From Neobacillus sp. DY30 (GTDB taxonomy: Bacteria > Bacillota > Bacilli > Bacillales > Cytobacillaceae), in the NCBI RefSeq assembly GCF_030123065.1, contig NZ_CP126093.1, forward strand, positions 1,368,001 through 1,432,000: a stretch of DNA of 64,000 nt, given 5' to 3'. Below, in pieces: positions 1-9,273 of this stretch (within the stretch, counting starts at the first letter, position 1; each line of letters opens with the position of its first letter). The notes under the pieces were generated by a model, which was not told where the DNA came from, did not search any database, and worked only from the letters and a program-made list of their open reading frames with translations. A program made the position numbers and the translations under genes.

Positions 1-644
1 CAGCAAAGATTTTTAAAGATGCCTTAGAGGGTAAGAAAATATCAATGGAAGATGAAAAGAAATATTAAAGTTACACGTTAACTTTCCTCGGTAAAATATA
101 TTCCGAATTAGGCTGGGCCATGCAGTTCCATATTAATGCTTTAAGAAATAATAATTCAAGAATGTTTAACAAATTAGGACCAGACACAGGCTATGATTCT
201 ATTAATGATGAGGAAATTGCAAAGCCATTGGCTAAATTATTAAATGCGATGGAAGAGGACAATGCGCTTCCTAAAACGATTATTTATTCGTTAAATCCGA
301 ATGACAATACTATTATTGCAGCAATGATTGGTAATTTTCAAGGTGGAGGCATACCAGGCAAAATTCAATTTGGAACGGCATGGTGGTTTAACGATAATAA
401 AACAGGAATGCTTGACCAAATGCAGGCATTAGCCAATGTCGGGTTAATTACCCGTTTTATTGGAATGCTGACAGATTCCAGAAGCTTTCTGTCCTACACA
501 AGACATGAATATTTTAGACGGTTATTCTGCTATCTCATCGGTGAATGGGTGGAAAATGGCGAAGTACCTAATGATACAGAATTTTTAGGGGAAATTGTTC
601 AAGGAGTCTCGTATGACAATGCAAAAGAGTATTTTCAATTTTAA
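1..644 (+). pseudogene. uxaC: glucuronate isomerase, 3' part, with in-frame stop
   Basis: This is the C-terminal part of glucuronate isomerase, which converts glucuronate/galacturonate to fructuronate/tagaturonate. The 174 codons from 120 to 644 match the conserved UxaC end ([37 protein letters not shown]). Reading the same frame upstream keeps matching the family: IFKDALEG, then EDEKKY, then [19 protein letters not shown]. However, an ochre TAA sits at 66-68, where relatives have a lysine (KKF-K-TYT type context). A single A-to-T change in an AAA codon explains it. The gene begins before the window. The ATG at 120 lies inside the conserved core and has no ribosome binding site. The gene is either inactivated or the base is a sequencing error. 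uxaB follows after 27 bp, so an operon is likely. Confidence 0.8.
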
Positions 645-671
645 ATGCCCCAATTATGAGGAGGAGCATTC

Positions 672-2141
672 ATGGAAGTTTTAAATAATAGCTTAGTAAA
701 GGATCGCCAAAAATACCCTGAGAAAGTATTGCAATTTGGTGAGGGGAATTTTTTACGAGGATTTGTTGACTGGCAAATTGATGTCATGAATAAGCAGGGG
801 ATTTTTAACGGCAGTGTTGTCGTTGTCCAACCGCGCGGACAAGAAAAAATTGATAAATTAAATGCACAGGATGGTCTGTATACACTCTACTTACAGGGGA
901 TGAAGGAAGGTAAAGCGGTTCAGGAGCATTCTATTATTTCCAGTATTAGCAGAGGTATCAATCTTTTTAACGAGTATGGTCAGTATCTGCAACTAGCAGC
1001 GAATCCGGAGTTAAGGTTTATTTTTTCAAATACCACAGAAGCTGGAATTGCCTTTGACGAAAATGACCGTTTAGAAGATCGCCCGCAAAGAAGTTTTCCT
1101 GGAAAATTAACTGCTTTTTTATATGAGCGTTACAATGCTTTTCAAGGTGATAAGAACAAGGGCTTGATTATCATCCCGTGTGAACTGATTGATCGAAATG
1201 GTGAAAAGTTAAAGGAAATCGTCCTAAAATATGCAGAACTTTGGTATCTGGGGGATGAATTTGCTGCATGGATACATGAGGGAAATACATTCTGCAATAG
1301 TCTTGTCGATCGAATTGTACCCGGCTACCCAAGAGATAGGATTGAGGAAATTACAGAAGAGCTTGGATATAAAGATAATCTGCTAGTGGTCGGTGAACAT
1401 TATCATTTATGGGTAATCGAAGGACCGCAGTCAATTAAAAAAGAGTTTCCAGCACATTTGGCGGGACTAAATACTTTGGTGGTTGATGACTTAACACCTT
1501 ATCGAACGATAAAGGTCCGGATATTAAATGGTGCCCATACGGCGATGACACCCGTTTCCTATTTATATGGGATTAATACTGTCGCCCAAGCTATTAAGGA
1601 AGAAGTGACAGGGCAATTTGTCAAAGAACTTATTAATGATGAAATTATACCGACGCTGGATTTGCCAATGGAAGAATTACATTCATTTGCAGAGGCTGTG
1701 TTAGACCGATTTAGGAATCCATATATGGATCATTTCCTATTAAGCATTTCACTTAATTCGGTCTCTAAGTTTAAGACAAGAGATTTACCTACCTTATTAG
1801 AATATTACAATCGAAAGCGTGAATTACCAAAAAAACTTGTTTTCTCTTTAGCTGCTCTTATCTCTTTTTATAAAGGAAAAAGAGGGGAAGAAGAGATTCC
1901 TTTAGCAGATGATCAGGATGTACTAGATTTATTCAACGTACAATGGAGTCACTACAATAAAACAATCGACAGCTTGAAGGGCATCGTTTCAAATGTACTA
2001 GAATACGAGAAAATTTGGGAGATGGATTTAAACCAAATACCTGGACTAACTGCTGCAATTACGAATCATCTCTTCAATATTGAAACAATGGGAATGAAAA
2101 AGTCCATTGAGTTAGTTTTAGGACAAAAAGCAGCCAACTAG
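672..2141 (+). CDS. uxaB: tagaturonate reductase (altronate oxidoreductase)
   Basis: NADH-dependent reductase converting tagaturonate to altronate in the cytoplasmic galacturonate pathway. The 489-residue length is normal for UxaB. The N-terminal nucleotide-binding segment is visible ([13 protein letters not shown], residues 19-31). The polyol-dehydrogenase-type core follows, with [17 protein letters not shown] near residues 283-299 carrying the lysine/asparagine/histidine region typical of mannitol-dehydrogenase-like enzymes. The start has GAGGAGG about 8 bp upstream. It lies between the uxaC remnant and uxaA with short gaps (27 and 16 bp), so the three look co-transcribed. The annotation is firm; UxaB versus mannonate oxidoreductase is decided by the uxaA neighbour. 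Confidence 0.9.
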   Translation: MEVLNNSLVKDRQKYPEKVLQFGEGNFLRGFVDWQIDVMNKQGIFNGSVVVVQPRGQEKIDKLNAQDGLYTLYLQGMKEGKAVQEHSIISSISRGINLFNEYGQYLQLAANPELRFIFSNTTEAGIAFDENDRLEDRPQRSFPGKLTAFLYERYNAFQGDKNKGLIIIPCELIDRNGEKLKEIVLKYAELWYLGDEFAAWIHEGNTFCNSLVDRIVPGYPRDRIEEITEELGYKDNLLVVGEHYHLWVIEGPQSIKKEFPAHLAGLNTLVVDDLTPYRTIKVRILNGAHTAMTPVSYLYGINTVAQAIKEEVTGQFVKELINDEIIPTLDLPMEELHSFAEAVLDRFRNPYMDHFLLSISLNSVSKFKTRDLPTLLEYYNRKRELPKKLVFSLAALISFYKGKRGEEEIPLADDQDVLDLFNVQWSHYNKTIDSLKGIVSNVLEYEKIWEMDLNQIPGLTAAITNHLFNIETMGMKKSIELVLGQKAAN

Positions 2142-2157
2142 AGGGGGGAGAATTCTA

Positions 2158-3645
2158 ATGTTGGAAATCATCCAGATTCATAATCAAGACAATGTCGTGG
2201 TTGCCTTAAAGGACTTAAAAGCTGGTCAAACTTTTACTGTAGAGGGTGAAACGATCACGCTAAAGGAAGCTGTACCAAGAGGACATAAGGTTGCCATTAA
2301 AAACATTGCGTTAAATGAACATATCGTTAAATACGGCTATCCGATTGGGCATGCCATAAAAGAAATTTTTGTTGGAGAACATATTCACACCCACAATACG
2401 AAAACGAACTTAGACGGTATTCAGGAATACCAATATAATCAAAAGCTAAACACCACACAATATGAAAAAGAGTACCTAACATTCAATGGATTCAAAAGAA
2501 AAAATGGTAATGTTGGAATTAGAAATGAGCTGTGGGTCGTTCCGACAGTAGGTTGTGTAAATGGCGTCGCCGAAAGAATGATTAAGCTGTTTGAAAAAGA
2601 AGTAGGCGATATTACTCCTTTCGAAAATGTTCTTGTATTAAAGCACAATTACGGCTGCTCACAATTAGGTGACGATCATGAAAATACAAAGAAAATACTA
2701 AGGGATGCTGTGCTGCACCCCAATGCCGGCGGAGTGTTAGTCCTTGGTCTTGGCTGCGAAAACAACAATTTATATGAATTCAAAGAAAGCTTGGGAGACT
2801 ATGATGAAAATCGAGTAAAGTTTTTAGTCTCCCAAGAAGTTACAGATGAAATTGAAGCTGGTGTTGCGTTACTAAAAGAAATCTACGAAAACTCTAAAAA
2901 TGATAAGCGAGAAGCTGTCCCTTTATCTGAACTAAAGGTTGGTTTAAAATGCGGCGGTTCGGATGGACTCTCAGGTATTACGGCTAATCCGCTGCTGGGA
3001 AAATTCTCAGATTTCTTAGTGTCTCAAGGTGGAACGACGGTGTTGACGGAAGTACCTGAAATGTTTGGTGCGGAAACGATACTGATGGAACGGGCCGCAG
3101 ACGATGAAGTATTTAATAAAACGGTTGAATTAATTAATGAATTTAAGGAATATTTCCTTCAAAATAAACAACCAGTCTATGAAAACCCATCACCAGGAAA
3201 TAAGGCAGGCGGTATTACCACACTTGAAGATAAATCATTGGGTTGCACGCAAAAAGCAGGTACATCCGTTGTAAATGATGTCCTTAAATACGGAGAAATC
3301 ATTAAACAAAAAGGTCTAAACCTTTTAAGTGCTCCAGGAAATGACCTTGTAGCATCTTCTGCTTTAGCTGCAGCAGGATGCCAATTGGTTTTATTTACAA
3401 CCGGCCGCGGTACACCATTTGGAGCTTTTATTCCAACAGTTAAAATTTCAACCAATACACCAATCTATGAAGCGAAGCCGCATTGGATTGATTTTAATGC
3501 AGGCGTACTCTTAGAAAAAGAATCAGATGTGGTGTTGCGAGAATTTATTACTTACATTATCCAGGTTGCAAGCGGTGAATGGGTGAACAATGAAAAAAAT
3601 GATTTTAGAGAGATTGCTATTTTTAAAACGGGAGTTACTTTATAG
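2158..3645 (+). CDS. uxaA: altronate dehydratase
   Basis: Converts altronate to 2-keto-3-deoxygluconate. The 495-residue protein has an N-terminal SAF-like domain (about residues 1-95) and the large UxaA/GarD dehydratase domain (about 105-495). Conserved cysteine-rich motifs are GCVNGVAERM, HNYGCSQLGDDHENT, LGLGCENNN and KCGGSDGLSG; these suit a metal-dependent dehydratase. The RBS AGAGGGGGGAG precedes the ATG. It is the last gene of the uxa operon and is followed by a strong terminator. KDG kinase and aldolase genes are not in the window and must lie elsewhere. Confidence 0.92.
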   Translation: MLEIIQIHNQDNVVVALKDLKAGQTFTVEGETITLKEAVPRGHKVAIKNIALNEHIVKYGYPIGHAIKEIFVGEHIHTHNTKTNLDGIQEYQYNQKLNTTQYEKEYLTFNGFKRKNGNVGIRNELWVVPTVGCVNGVAERMIKLFEKEVGDITPFENVLVLKHNYGCSQLGDDHENTKKILRDAVLHPNAGGVLVLGLGCENNNLYEFKESLGDYDENRVKFLVSQEVTDEIEAGVALLKEIYENSKNDKREAVPLSELKVGLKCGGSDGLSGITANPLLGKFSDFLVSQGGTTVLTEVPEMFGAETILMERAADDEVFNKTVELINEFKEYFLQNKQPVYENPSPGNKAGGITTLEDKSLGCTQKAGTSVVNDVLKYGEIIKQKGLNLLSAPGNDLVASSALAAAGCQLVLFTTGRGTPFGAFIPTVKISTNTPIYEAKPHWIDFNAGVLLEKESDVVLREFITYIIQVASGEWVNNEKNDFREIAIFKTGVTL

Positions 3646-3654
3646 GTGATAGAG

Positions 3655-3683
3655 AAAAAACGGTAGGTAACCTATCGTTTTTT
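3655..3683 (+). terminator. Rho-independent terminator of the uxa operon
   Basis: A 7-bp stem (cggtagg/cctatcg, one G-U) with a 3-nt loop is flanked by an A run and six T residues. It starts 10 bp after the uxaA stop. Confidence 0.85.
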
Positions 3684-3804
3684 GCTGTATTTCGTAATGT
3701 TTAGTGCAATACCGGAGTAATTTAATTTGTCCGCTCTCTCTGAATTCGTTAAACTGGAGAAAGAGAGTAGAAATCATTTAAAAATATTTAGGAGTGAGCA
3801 TTGA

Positions 3805-5046
3805 ATGAATAAAAGAGTAGTGATTACAGGTGTTGGAGCAGTCACTCCTTTGGGAAATGATGCTCATACATCATGGGAACAGATTAAAAATGGTGTTTCC
3901 GGTATTGGCCATGCAACCCTTTTTGATGTAGAAAAGGTTGACATCAAGATTGCAGCAGAAGTTAAAGGCTTTGCGCCAGAGGAGTTTATGGATAAAAAAG
4001 AAGCAAGAAGGATGGGGCGTTACAGCCAGTTTGCTATTGCAGCAAGTCAAATGGCTGTTAAGGATGCAGGTATCAACATTGGAGTAGATATTCAACCGGA
4101 ACGGGTCGGCGTTTGGATTGGATCAGGAATTGGCGGATTAGCTGAATTCGAGGAACAGCATCGGAAGTTTATTGAAAAAGGCCAAAGAAGGGTCAACCCG
4201 TTTACGATACCGATGTTTATTCCCGATATGGCAGCAGGACAAGTATCCATTTCACTTGGAGCGAAAGGAATCAACAATTGTTCGGTTACAGCATGTGCGT
4301 CTGGAGCCAATTCAATTGGAGATGCATTCCGGGTGATTCAAAAAGGGGATGTGGATGTGATGATTGCCGGCGGAACGGAAGCAACCATCACTGGGATGAC
4401 TGTCGCGGGATTTTCAAATATGACCGCTCTTTCAAAAAATCCGGACCCGAACACCGCTAGCAGACCGTTTGATAAGAATCGTGACGGATTTGTCATAGGG
4501 GAAGGCGCGGGTATCGTAGTATTAGAAGAATTAGAACACGCATTAGCTCGTGGTGCTGCGATATATGGAGAATTAGCTGGGTATGGAGCTACAGGTGATG
4601 CCCACCATATTACGACTCCCGCACCTGAAGGAGAAGGGGCAGGAAGAGCAATGAAATTAGCATTAGCTGACGCCGGAATGACTACTGAACAAGTGGACTA
4701 TATCAACGCTCATGGTACGTCCACCTATTATAATGATTTATATGAAACATTAGCCATCAAAGAAGTTTTCAAAGAACATGCCTATAAACTATCTGTCAGT
4801 TCGACGAAATCAATGACCGGACACTTGTTGGGAGCAACCGGGGCAATAGAGGCGATTTTTTCACTTTTGGCAATCAAGGATGGAATCATCCCCCCAACAA
4901 TCAATTATGAAACTCCTGATGAAGAACTGGATTTAGATTATGTCCCTAACGTGGCAAAGGAAAAGGATATCGATGTAGTTTTATCCAATTCTTTAGGATT
5001 TGGCGGTCATAATGCCACTTTAATATTTAAAAAATTTGCTGAGTAA
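3805..5046 (+). CDS. fabF: beta-ketoacyl-ACP synthase II
   Basis: Condensing enzyme of fatty-acid elongation (acyl-enzyme plus malonyl-ACP). The 413-residue length matches FabF. The catalytic triad is intact: Cys164 in TACASGANS, His303 in [11 protein letters not shown] and His340 in [13 protein letters not shown], with Lys335. The glycine-rich C-terminal motif [11 protein letters not shown] is present. The RBS is AGGAGTG, 10 bp before ATG. Unlike the usual Bacillus fabH-fabF operon this copy stands alone, after the uxa operon and before a tandem-repeat array. It may therefore be a second paralogue rather than the housekeeping gene. Confidence 0.93.
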   Translation: MNKRVVITGVGAVTPLGNDAHTSWEQIKNGVSGIGHATLFDVEKVDIKIAAEVKGFAPEEFMDKKEARRMGRYSQFAIAASQMAVKDAGINIGVDIQPERVGVWIGSGIGGLAEFEEQHRKFIEKGQRRVNPFTIPMFIPDMAAGQVSISLGAKGINNCSVTACASGANSIGDAFRVIQKGDVDVMIAGGTEATITGMTVAGFSNMTALSKNPDPNTASRPFDKNRDGFVIGEGAGIVVLEELEHALARGAAIYGELAGYGATGDAHHITTPAPEGEGAGRAMKLALADAGMTTEQVDYINAHGTSTYYNDLYETLAIKEVFKEHAYKLSVSSTKSMTGHLLGATGAIEAIFSLLAIKDGIIPPTINYETPDEELDLDYVPNVAKEKDIDVVLSNSLGFGGHNATLIFKKFAE

Positions 5047-5051
5047 AAAAA

Positions 5052-5461
5052 CTCTATAGTGACCGAAACCCAAAAAAGGTAAGAGGTACGGTCACTATAA
5101 GAGCTCTATAGTGCCCGAAACCCAAAAAAGGTAAGAGGTACGGTCACTATAAAGCTCTATAGTGACCGAAACCCAAAAAAGGTAAGAGCTAAGGTCACTA
5201 TAAAAGCTCTATAGTGACCGAAACCCAAAAAAGGTAAGAGCTAAGGTCACTATAAGAGCTCTATAGTGACCGAAACCCAAAAAAGGTAAGAGCTAAGGTC
5301 ACTATAAAAGCTCTATAGTGACCGAAACCGCAAAAAGGTAAGAGGTACGGTCACTATAAGAGCTCTATTGTGACCGAAACCCAAAAAAGGTAAGAGCTAT
5401 GGTCACTATAAAAGCTTGATAGCGACCGAAACCCAAAAAAGTAAGAGCTACGGTCACTATA
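5052..5461. repeat. eight tandem ~52-bp hairpin units
   Basis: Eight near-identical units fill the convergent space between fabF and the metallophosphatase. Left arms (TATAGTGACCG or a one- or two-base variant) begin at 5055, 5107, 5158, 5210, 5262, 5314, 5366 and 5418, a period of about 52 bp. Right arms (GGTCACTATA) end at 5099, 5151, 5202, 5254, 5306, 5358, 5410 and 5461. Each unit can fold into a 10-11 bp stem around a purine-rich loop. A right arm and the next left arm are also inverted repeats across a ~7-bp GAGCTC-like linker, so an alternative pairing register exists. Units vary by a few bases (ggtacgg versus gctaagg; degenerate first arms at 5107 and 5418). There are no unique spacers, so it is not a CRISPR. 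Function unknown. Confidence 0.95.
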
Positions 5462-5499
5462 AGGATCCAACTGGATTTCTCAACGATTAATTAATATTT

Positions 5500-6621
5500 C
5501 TATATACCAAGCTTTTTTAAGAAATCGACTGTTTCCTGGTGCTCAGGTTTAATCAGTTTGAATAACTTTTTATCCGTTTTTACAAGAGGTTCCCCATATT
5601 CATCTGCAATCGGTCTTGTAAATGATCTGCTGTTTAACACTTTCCACGTTCCATCCTTGACCTCAAGCTGAAGGTCAATTATCCCAAGGCGGCTTCCAAA
5701 GGCAGCTGCCATTACAACTGGTTTTCCTTTAATTTTTCCTTCGTTAATGTTTGCCAAAGGTAAATTTTTAAAGGTAGGGCCAGGAAATACGCTATGAGAG
5801 TGTCCTGCTAAAATTGCATCAATCTCAGGAATGTCACTAAGGTAATAAACTGCGTTTTCCGTTTCGGGGTGATAGGGTTCACTGTCTATTCCTGTATGGG
5901 CAAGTGCGATAATAATATCAGCACCCTCTGCCTTCATGATAGGTACAAATTCCTTAGCACTCTCCACGATTGGCCGTGCTATTACTTTTCCTTCTAGATT
6001 TGCCTTGTCCCATCTCATAATCTGCGGAGGCATAAATCCTATGACACCAATATTCAATTGATGTTCCTTCCCTTGCTTGTCAACAACACTTCTTTTTAAA
6101 ATAACATAAGGTTTAAAATAGGGTTTATTCTTTTTAACGGAGTAAACATTTGCATTTACAATCGGCATCTTTAATCCCTTAAGGACAGTAGTTAAAAACT
6201 TCAAGCCATAATTAAATTCGTGATTTCCAATTGTAATAGCATCATATTTTAAATAATTAAAAGCACGGTAAACAGGATGTATTCTTCCTTTTTGAATCCC
6301 CCGTATTCTTACTAAGTATTCACCCAGCGGATTTCCTTTTAAATGGTCCCCATTGTCAAACAACAAGGAGTTGACAGCTTCGCTTCTTGCCTGATGAATA
6401 AGACTTGCTGTTTTTACAAGCCCTATTGTATTGTCTGTTTTAGTTTGATAATAATCATAATTCACTAAAGCTGCATGGAGGTCTGTTGTCTCAAGTATTC
6501 GCAAATCAATAATTCCATTGTTGTTGACTGTACTGCTTTCTTCAGCAAACAAACTAGACGGGAAGCAGAAGCAAAAAATCGTGCTAATGAAGAGTAAAGG
6601 GAAAAACTTTTTGTTGTTCAT
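5500..6621 (-). CDS. secreted metallophosphatase (5'-nucleotidase/CpdB-like), C-terminal domain absent
   Basis: A calcineurin-like phosphoesterase acting outside the membrane, related to 2',3'-cyclic-nucleotide phosphodiesterase/5'-nucleotidase proteins. A signal peptide (residues 1-26, ending SLFA-EE) is followed by all metal-binding motifs: ETTDLHA, DNGDHLKG, IGNHEFNYG, ALAHTG and AGHSH. The protein stops at 373 residues in KPEHQETVDFLKKLGI, the point where relatives continue into the ~250-residue 5_nucleotid_C substrate-binding domain. That domain is missing and the tandem-repeat array begins 39 bp beyond the stop. It is either a genuine short form or a truncation. The RBS GAGGAGG is well placed. 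Substrate cannot be told from sequence. Confidence 0.8.
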   Translation of the reverse strand: MNNKKFFPLLFISTIFCFCFPSSLFAEESSTVNNNGIIDLRILETTDLHAALVNYDYYQTKTDNTIGLVKTASLIHQARSEAVNSLLFDNGDHLKGNPLGEYLVRIRGIQKGRIHPVYRAFNYLKYDAITIGNHEFNYGLKFLTTVLKGLKMPIVNANVYSVKKNKPYFKPYVILKRSVVDKQGKEHQLNIGVIGFMPPQIMRWDKANLEGKVIARPIVESAKEFVPIMKAEGADIIIALAHTGIDSEPYHPETENAVYYLSDIPEIDAILAGHSHSVFPGPTFKNLPLANINEGKIKGKPVVMAAAFGSRLGIIDLQLEVKDGTWKVLNSRSFTRPIADEYGEPLVKTDKKLFKLIKPEHQETVDFLKKLGI

Positions 6622-6822
6622 AAATATGTCAGCCTCCTCTAAACTTCTTATCAGGTGTTATTATTTGGCATTTTGCATTTGTTGATACATTGTTAAAAAT
6701 TTCTCAAGTATGACAAAAAATTGTCAAAAACATATGAATAAATAGTGAAAAAAGAGTGTTTCAAAAAAATCCTTTGAGGAGATTACTTATAATAGAAGAG
6801 ACAAAAGGTGGAGGTTTGAGAT

Positions 6823-7143
6823 ATGAATATCACAACAATCATTGAGTTAGAAAATATGGAAGTAGAGAAGATTGCCGGGGCGAAATTGGTGTTTGCAGAG
6901 GAGCAGATTTCTGAAAATATTATTGAAACTTGTGTAGAGTGCTTCCAGGTAGAGGGATCCAATGAAACCCTATCAACAGAGGATGGAATGCAGCTAGTGT
7001 TCTCGCAATTAAAGTCTGAAGGTATTATCCCTTCAAAAGTAGAAGATTTCTCATTTGAAATGCCTTCCTGTGGACGACTAAAAACAAATCATGATGATGA
7101 GATTGAAGTACCGCAAAAAGTTATCATATCTTATATGTCATAA
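6823..7143 (+). CDS. uncharacterised 106-residue protein
   Basis: I do not recognise a family. It is acidic, with two nearby cysteines (ETCVECFQ, residues 36-43) and a third at PSCGR (about residue 87). No signal peptide or membrane segment is visible. A clear RBS (GGTGGAGG) lies 9 bp before ATG and a terminator follows directly, so it is probably a real monocistronic gene. A promoter could lie in the AT-rich ~200 bp upstream shared with the divergent metallophosphatase. Confidence 0.6.
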   Translation: MNITTIIELENMEVEKIAGAKLVFAEEQISENIIETCVECFQVEGSNETLSTEDGMQLVFSQLKSEGIIPSKVEDFSFEMPSCGRLKTNHDDEIEVPQKVIISYMS

Positions 7144-7169
7144 AGAAGTTCATTGAACTTCTTTTTTTT
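7144..7169 (+). terminator. Rho-independent terminator
   Basis: Short inverted repeat agaagtt/aacttct with a 5-nt loop followed by eight T residues, directly after the stop at 7143. Confidence 0.8.
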
Positions 7170-7208
7170 CTGTGATATTGGTCAATGCAGCTGTATGATA
7201 GGTTGCTT

Positions 7209-7245
7209 TATAATAAAAAAAATACATGTAATGTTAGCGCTTACA
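7209..7245 (+). promoter_or_regulatory. promoter -10 box and CcpA cre site of the oxidoreductase operon
   Basis: A TATAAT hexamer lies at 7209-7214 without a good -35 box. TGTTAGCGCTTACA at 7232-7245 departs by one base from the near-perfect palindromic cre form of TGWAANCGNTNWCA. If transcription starts near 7221, the site lies just downstream of the start, a position typical of CcpA repression. Family consensus is established knowledge; use here is inference. Confidence 0.65.
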
Positions 7246-7269
7246 AAAGTCAAGGGGTTGTTTATACAC

Positions 7270-7947
7270 ATGCAATTTAATAAAAGGATTACCATCCTGA
7301 CCGGTCATTTTGGAAGTGGAAAAACCGAAATTGCGATAAATATGACCTTGAATGAGAAAAAGATACATACCAGAACAGCTATTAATGACTTAGACATTAT
7401 TAACCCTTACTTTCGAGCAAGAGATGTTTCGGATATTTTCACACAGCAGGATATAGAACTAATAGCCCCTGCCAACCGATTGGCAACCTCAGATTTACCC
7501 ATAGTTTCCGGAGAAATCTATCGTATTTTACATGATCATCGCTATCGGGTGATTATCGATGCCGGTGGTGATAAAGACGGAGCAAGGGCATTAGGGCAGT
7601 ATTATCATGAATGGAAGGAATTAAAACCTGAACTGCTATTTGTCCTAAACGTAAACCGTCCATATGTCAGTACCTTCGAAGGAGCAAGTGATACGATTAA
7701 GCAGATTGAAAAAGCATCCCGTCTAAAGGTAACGGGAATCATTAACAATTCCAATATTGGCAGTGAAACGGCCATGGCTGACATCCTTAACGGTTACGAA
7801 TTAAGCTCAAAGATATCCAGCCAGCTTTCAATCCCCCTTTTAAATACAACCATTTCTGTAGATTTAAAAAACGAGGCTATTAATTTTGCCAGAAATCATC
7901 AGGTAATGTTTATCAAACGCTATATGAAATTACCTTGGGAAGGATAG
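7270..7947 (+). CDS. P-loop ATP-binding protein, first gene of the 2-oxoacid:ferredoxin oxidoreductase operon
   Basis: A 225-residue MinD/CobQ-like nucleotide-binding protein with a Walker A motif GHFGSGKTE (residues 12-20), a switch-like DLDIINPYFRAR and a Walker-B-like VIIDAGGD. The open frame extends to 7153, but that start would overlap the upstream terminator and span the cre site. The ATG at 7270, with AAGGGG 12 bp upstream, is preferred. The next gene begins 11 bp after the stop. Its role is unknown; its place ahead of an iron-sulfur oxidoreductase suggests cofactor insertion or maturation, which is inference. Confidence 0.7.
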   Translation: MQFNKRITILTGHFGSGKTEIAINMTLNEKKIHTRTAINDLDIINPYFRARDVSDIFTQQDIELIAPANRLATSDLPIVSGEIYRILHDHRYRVIIDAGGDKDGARALGQYYHEWKELKPELLFVLNVNRPYVSTFEGASDTIKQIEKASRLKVTGIINNSNIGSETAMADILNGYELSSKISSQLSIPLLNTTISVDLKNEAINFARNHQVMFIKRYMKLPWEG

Positions 7948-7958
7948 GAGGAAAAATA

Positions 7959-8189
7959 GTGGAAAAGAGAGTTGTTTTTAATGAGAATGGTTGTAAATCC
8001 TGCGGGCTTTGTGTTCAGGTTTGTCCAGCAAATGTTATTTTTCTAGCAGACTACTTAAATGGCAAAGGTTATCGCCCGGCAGCTGTAACCAAGCAGGAAA
8101 AATGCATTAGCTGTGGGAAGTGTGCTCAACTATGTCCAGATTCTGTGATATCGGTGTACAGACCAGTAAAGGTGATGCAACCTGTTTAA
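7959..8189 (+). CDS. 2-oxoacid:ferredoxin oxidoreductase, ferredoxin (delta) subunit
   Basis: A 76-residue 2[4Fe-4S] ferredoxin. Two complete cluster motifs are visible: CKSCGLCVQVCP and CISCGKCAQLCP. It would carry electrons from the thiamine-bound intermediate to external ferredoxin. The start is GTG at 7959 with AGGAGG ending 7 bp upstream. The ATG at 7935 lies inside the previous gene and is less likely. It sits 19 bp ahead of the alpha subunit, the order D-A-B-C. Confidence 0.88.
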   Translation: MEKRVVFNENGCKSCGLCVQVCPANVIFLADYLNGKGYRPAAVTKQEKCISCGKCAQLCPDSVISVYRPVKVMQPV

Positions 8190-8208
8190 TAGGAAAGGAG
8201 TGTTAGGT

Positions 8209-9273
8209 ATGGGGAAAGTTTTAATGAAAGGAAATGAAGTAATAGCAGAAGCAGCAGTCCAAGCGGGTTGTAAGTACTTTTTTGGCTACCCTATTACACC
8301 ACAGAGTGAGCTAGTAGCATATATGGCAAGGAGACTTCCTGAAGTTGGAGGGTTATTCCTACAGGCCGAAAGTGAAATTGCTGCGATTCATATGGTTTAT
8401 GGTGCTTCTGGAACAGGAGTAAGGGTAATGACTTCATCCTCAAGCCCTGGATTCAGTTTAAAACAAGAGGGTATTTCCTATTTAGTAGGTTCAGAGCTTC
8501 CAGCAGTGGTAGTTAACATTGTGCGTGGAGGTCCAGGATTAGGGAATATCCAGCCTGCGCAGTCAGACTACTTCCAAGTGACAAAAGGCGGCGGTCATGG
8601 GGACTATAATATCCCCGTGTTAGCACCAGCCTCTTTACAAGAAATAGTTGAATTGACTAGAGAAGCATTTAACATTGCCGACCGCTATCGGACGCCTGTT
8701 ATTCTTATGGGGGATGGGATGCTTGGGCAAATGATGGAGCCAGTTGAGTTTAAAGAGCGGAATGAATCTGCACTTCCTGAGAAGAGTTGGGCAACTACTG
8801 GTACACGTGGAGATGGAGCTCCTAAAATTATTACATCTCTTGAACTTAATGCTGAGGCACTCGAAGAGCGTAACCATAAACTGCAGCAGAAATTTGCAAG
8901 AATAAAAGAAAATGAAGTGCGCTATGAAACTTATGAACTAGATGATGCTGAATATATACTGGTTGCTTTCGGTACAGTAGCTCGAATTACGATAAATGCT
9001 ATTAATAAGGCAAGGCAGGAAGGATTAAAGGCAGGACTAATCCGTCCGATTTCACTGTGGCCATTCCCTGAAAAACCGTTTTTAGAAACGAGAGATCGAG
9101 TAAAGGGATATATATCTGTAGAAATGAGTGCCGGACAGATGGTTGAGGATGTAAGGTTGGCTGTTAACGGACATGCTGCGGTGGACTTCTTTGGCCGGAC
9201 GGGTGGAGTGGTACCGACACAGGAAGAAATTTATCAAAAGATACTATCAGTATCTGGGGGGATTTCGGTATGA
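8209..9273 (+). CDS. 2-oxoacid:ferredoxin oxidoreductase alpha subunit (VorB/KorA-like)
   Basis: A 354-residue pyrimidine-binding plus transketolase-C-type subunit. Motifs are GYPITPQSE near the N terminus, the conserved glutamate region QAESEIAAIHMVYGAS, TSSSSPGFSL and GGPGLGNIQPAQSDY. ATG at 8209 is chosen because AAAGGAG lies 8 bp upstream; an in-frame GTG at 8200 overlaps that RBS. Its stop overlaps the beta start by 4 bp (ATGA). Substrate (2-oxoglutarate, branched-chain 2-oxoacid or other) cannot be read from the sequence. Confidence 0.88.
   Translation: MGKVLMKGNEVIAEAAVQAGCKYFFGYPITPQSELVAYMARRLPEVGGLFLQAESEIAAIHMVYGASGTGVRVMTSSSSPGFSLKQEGISYLVGSELPAVVVNIVRGGPGLGNIQPAQSDYFQVTKGGGHGDYNIPVLAPASLQEIVELTREAFNIADRYRTPVILMGDGMLGQMMEPVEFKERNESALPEKSWATTGTRGDGAPKIITSLELNAEALEERNHKLQQKFARIKENEVRYETYELDDAEYILVAFGTVARITINAINKARQEGLKAGLIRPISLWPFPEKPFLETRDRVKGYISVEMSAGQMVEDVRLAVNGHAAVDFFGRTGGVVPTQEEIYQKILSVSGGISV

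Noticed and set aside
3700..3790. FapR operator upstream of fabF
   Set aside because: Only a loose TTAGT..TAATT resemblance; does not match the expected palindrome closely enough.
5052..5461. CRISPR array
   Set aside because: The whole ~52-bp unit repeats, including what would be spacers, and no cas genes are nearby.
7153..7269. Longer N terminus of the P-loop ATPase
   Set aside because: It would start inside the upstream terminator and run through the promoter and cre; no RBS. The ATG at 7270 fits better.
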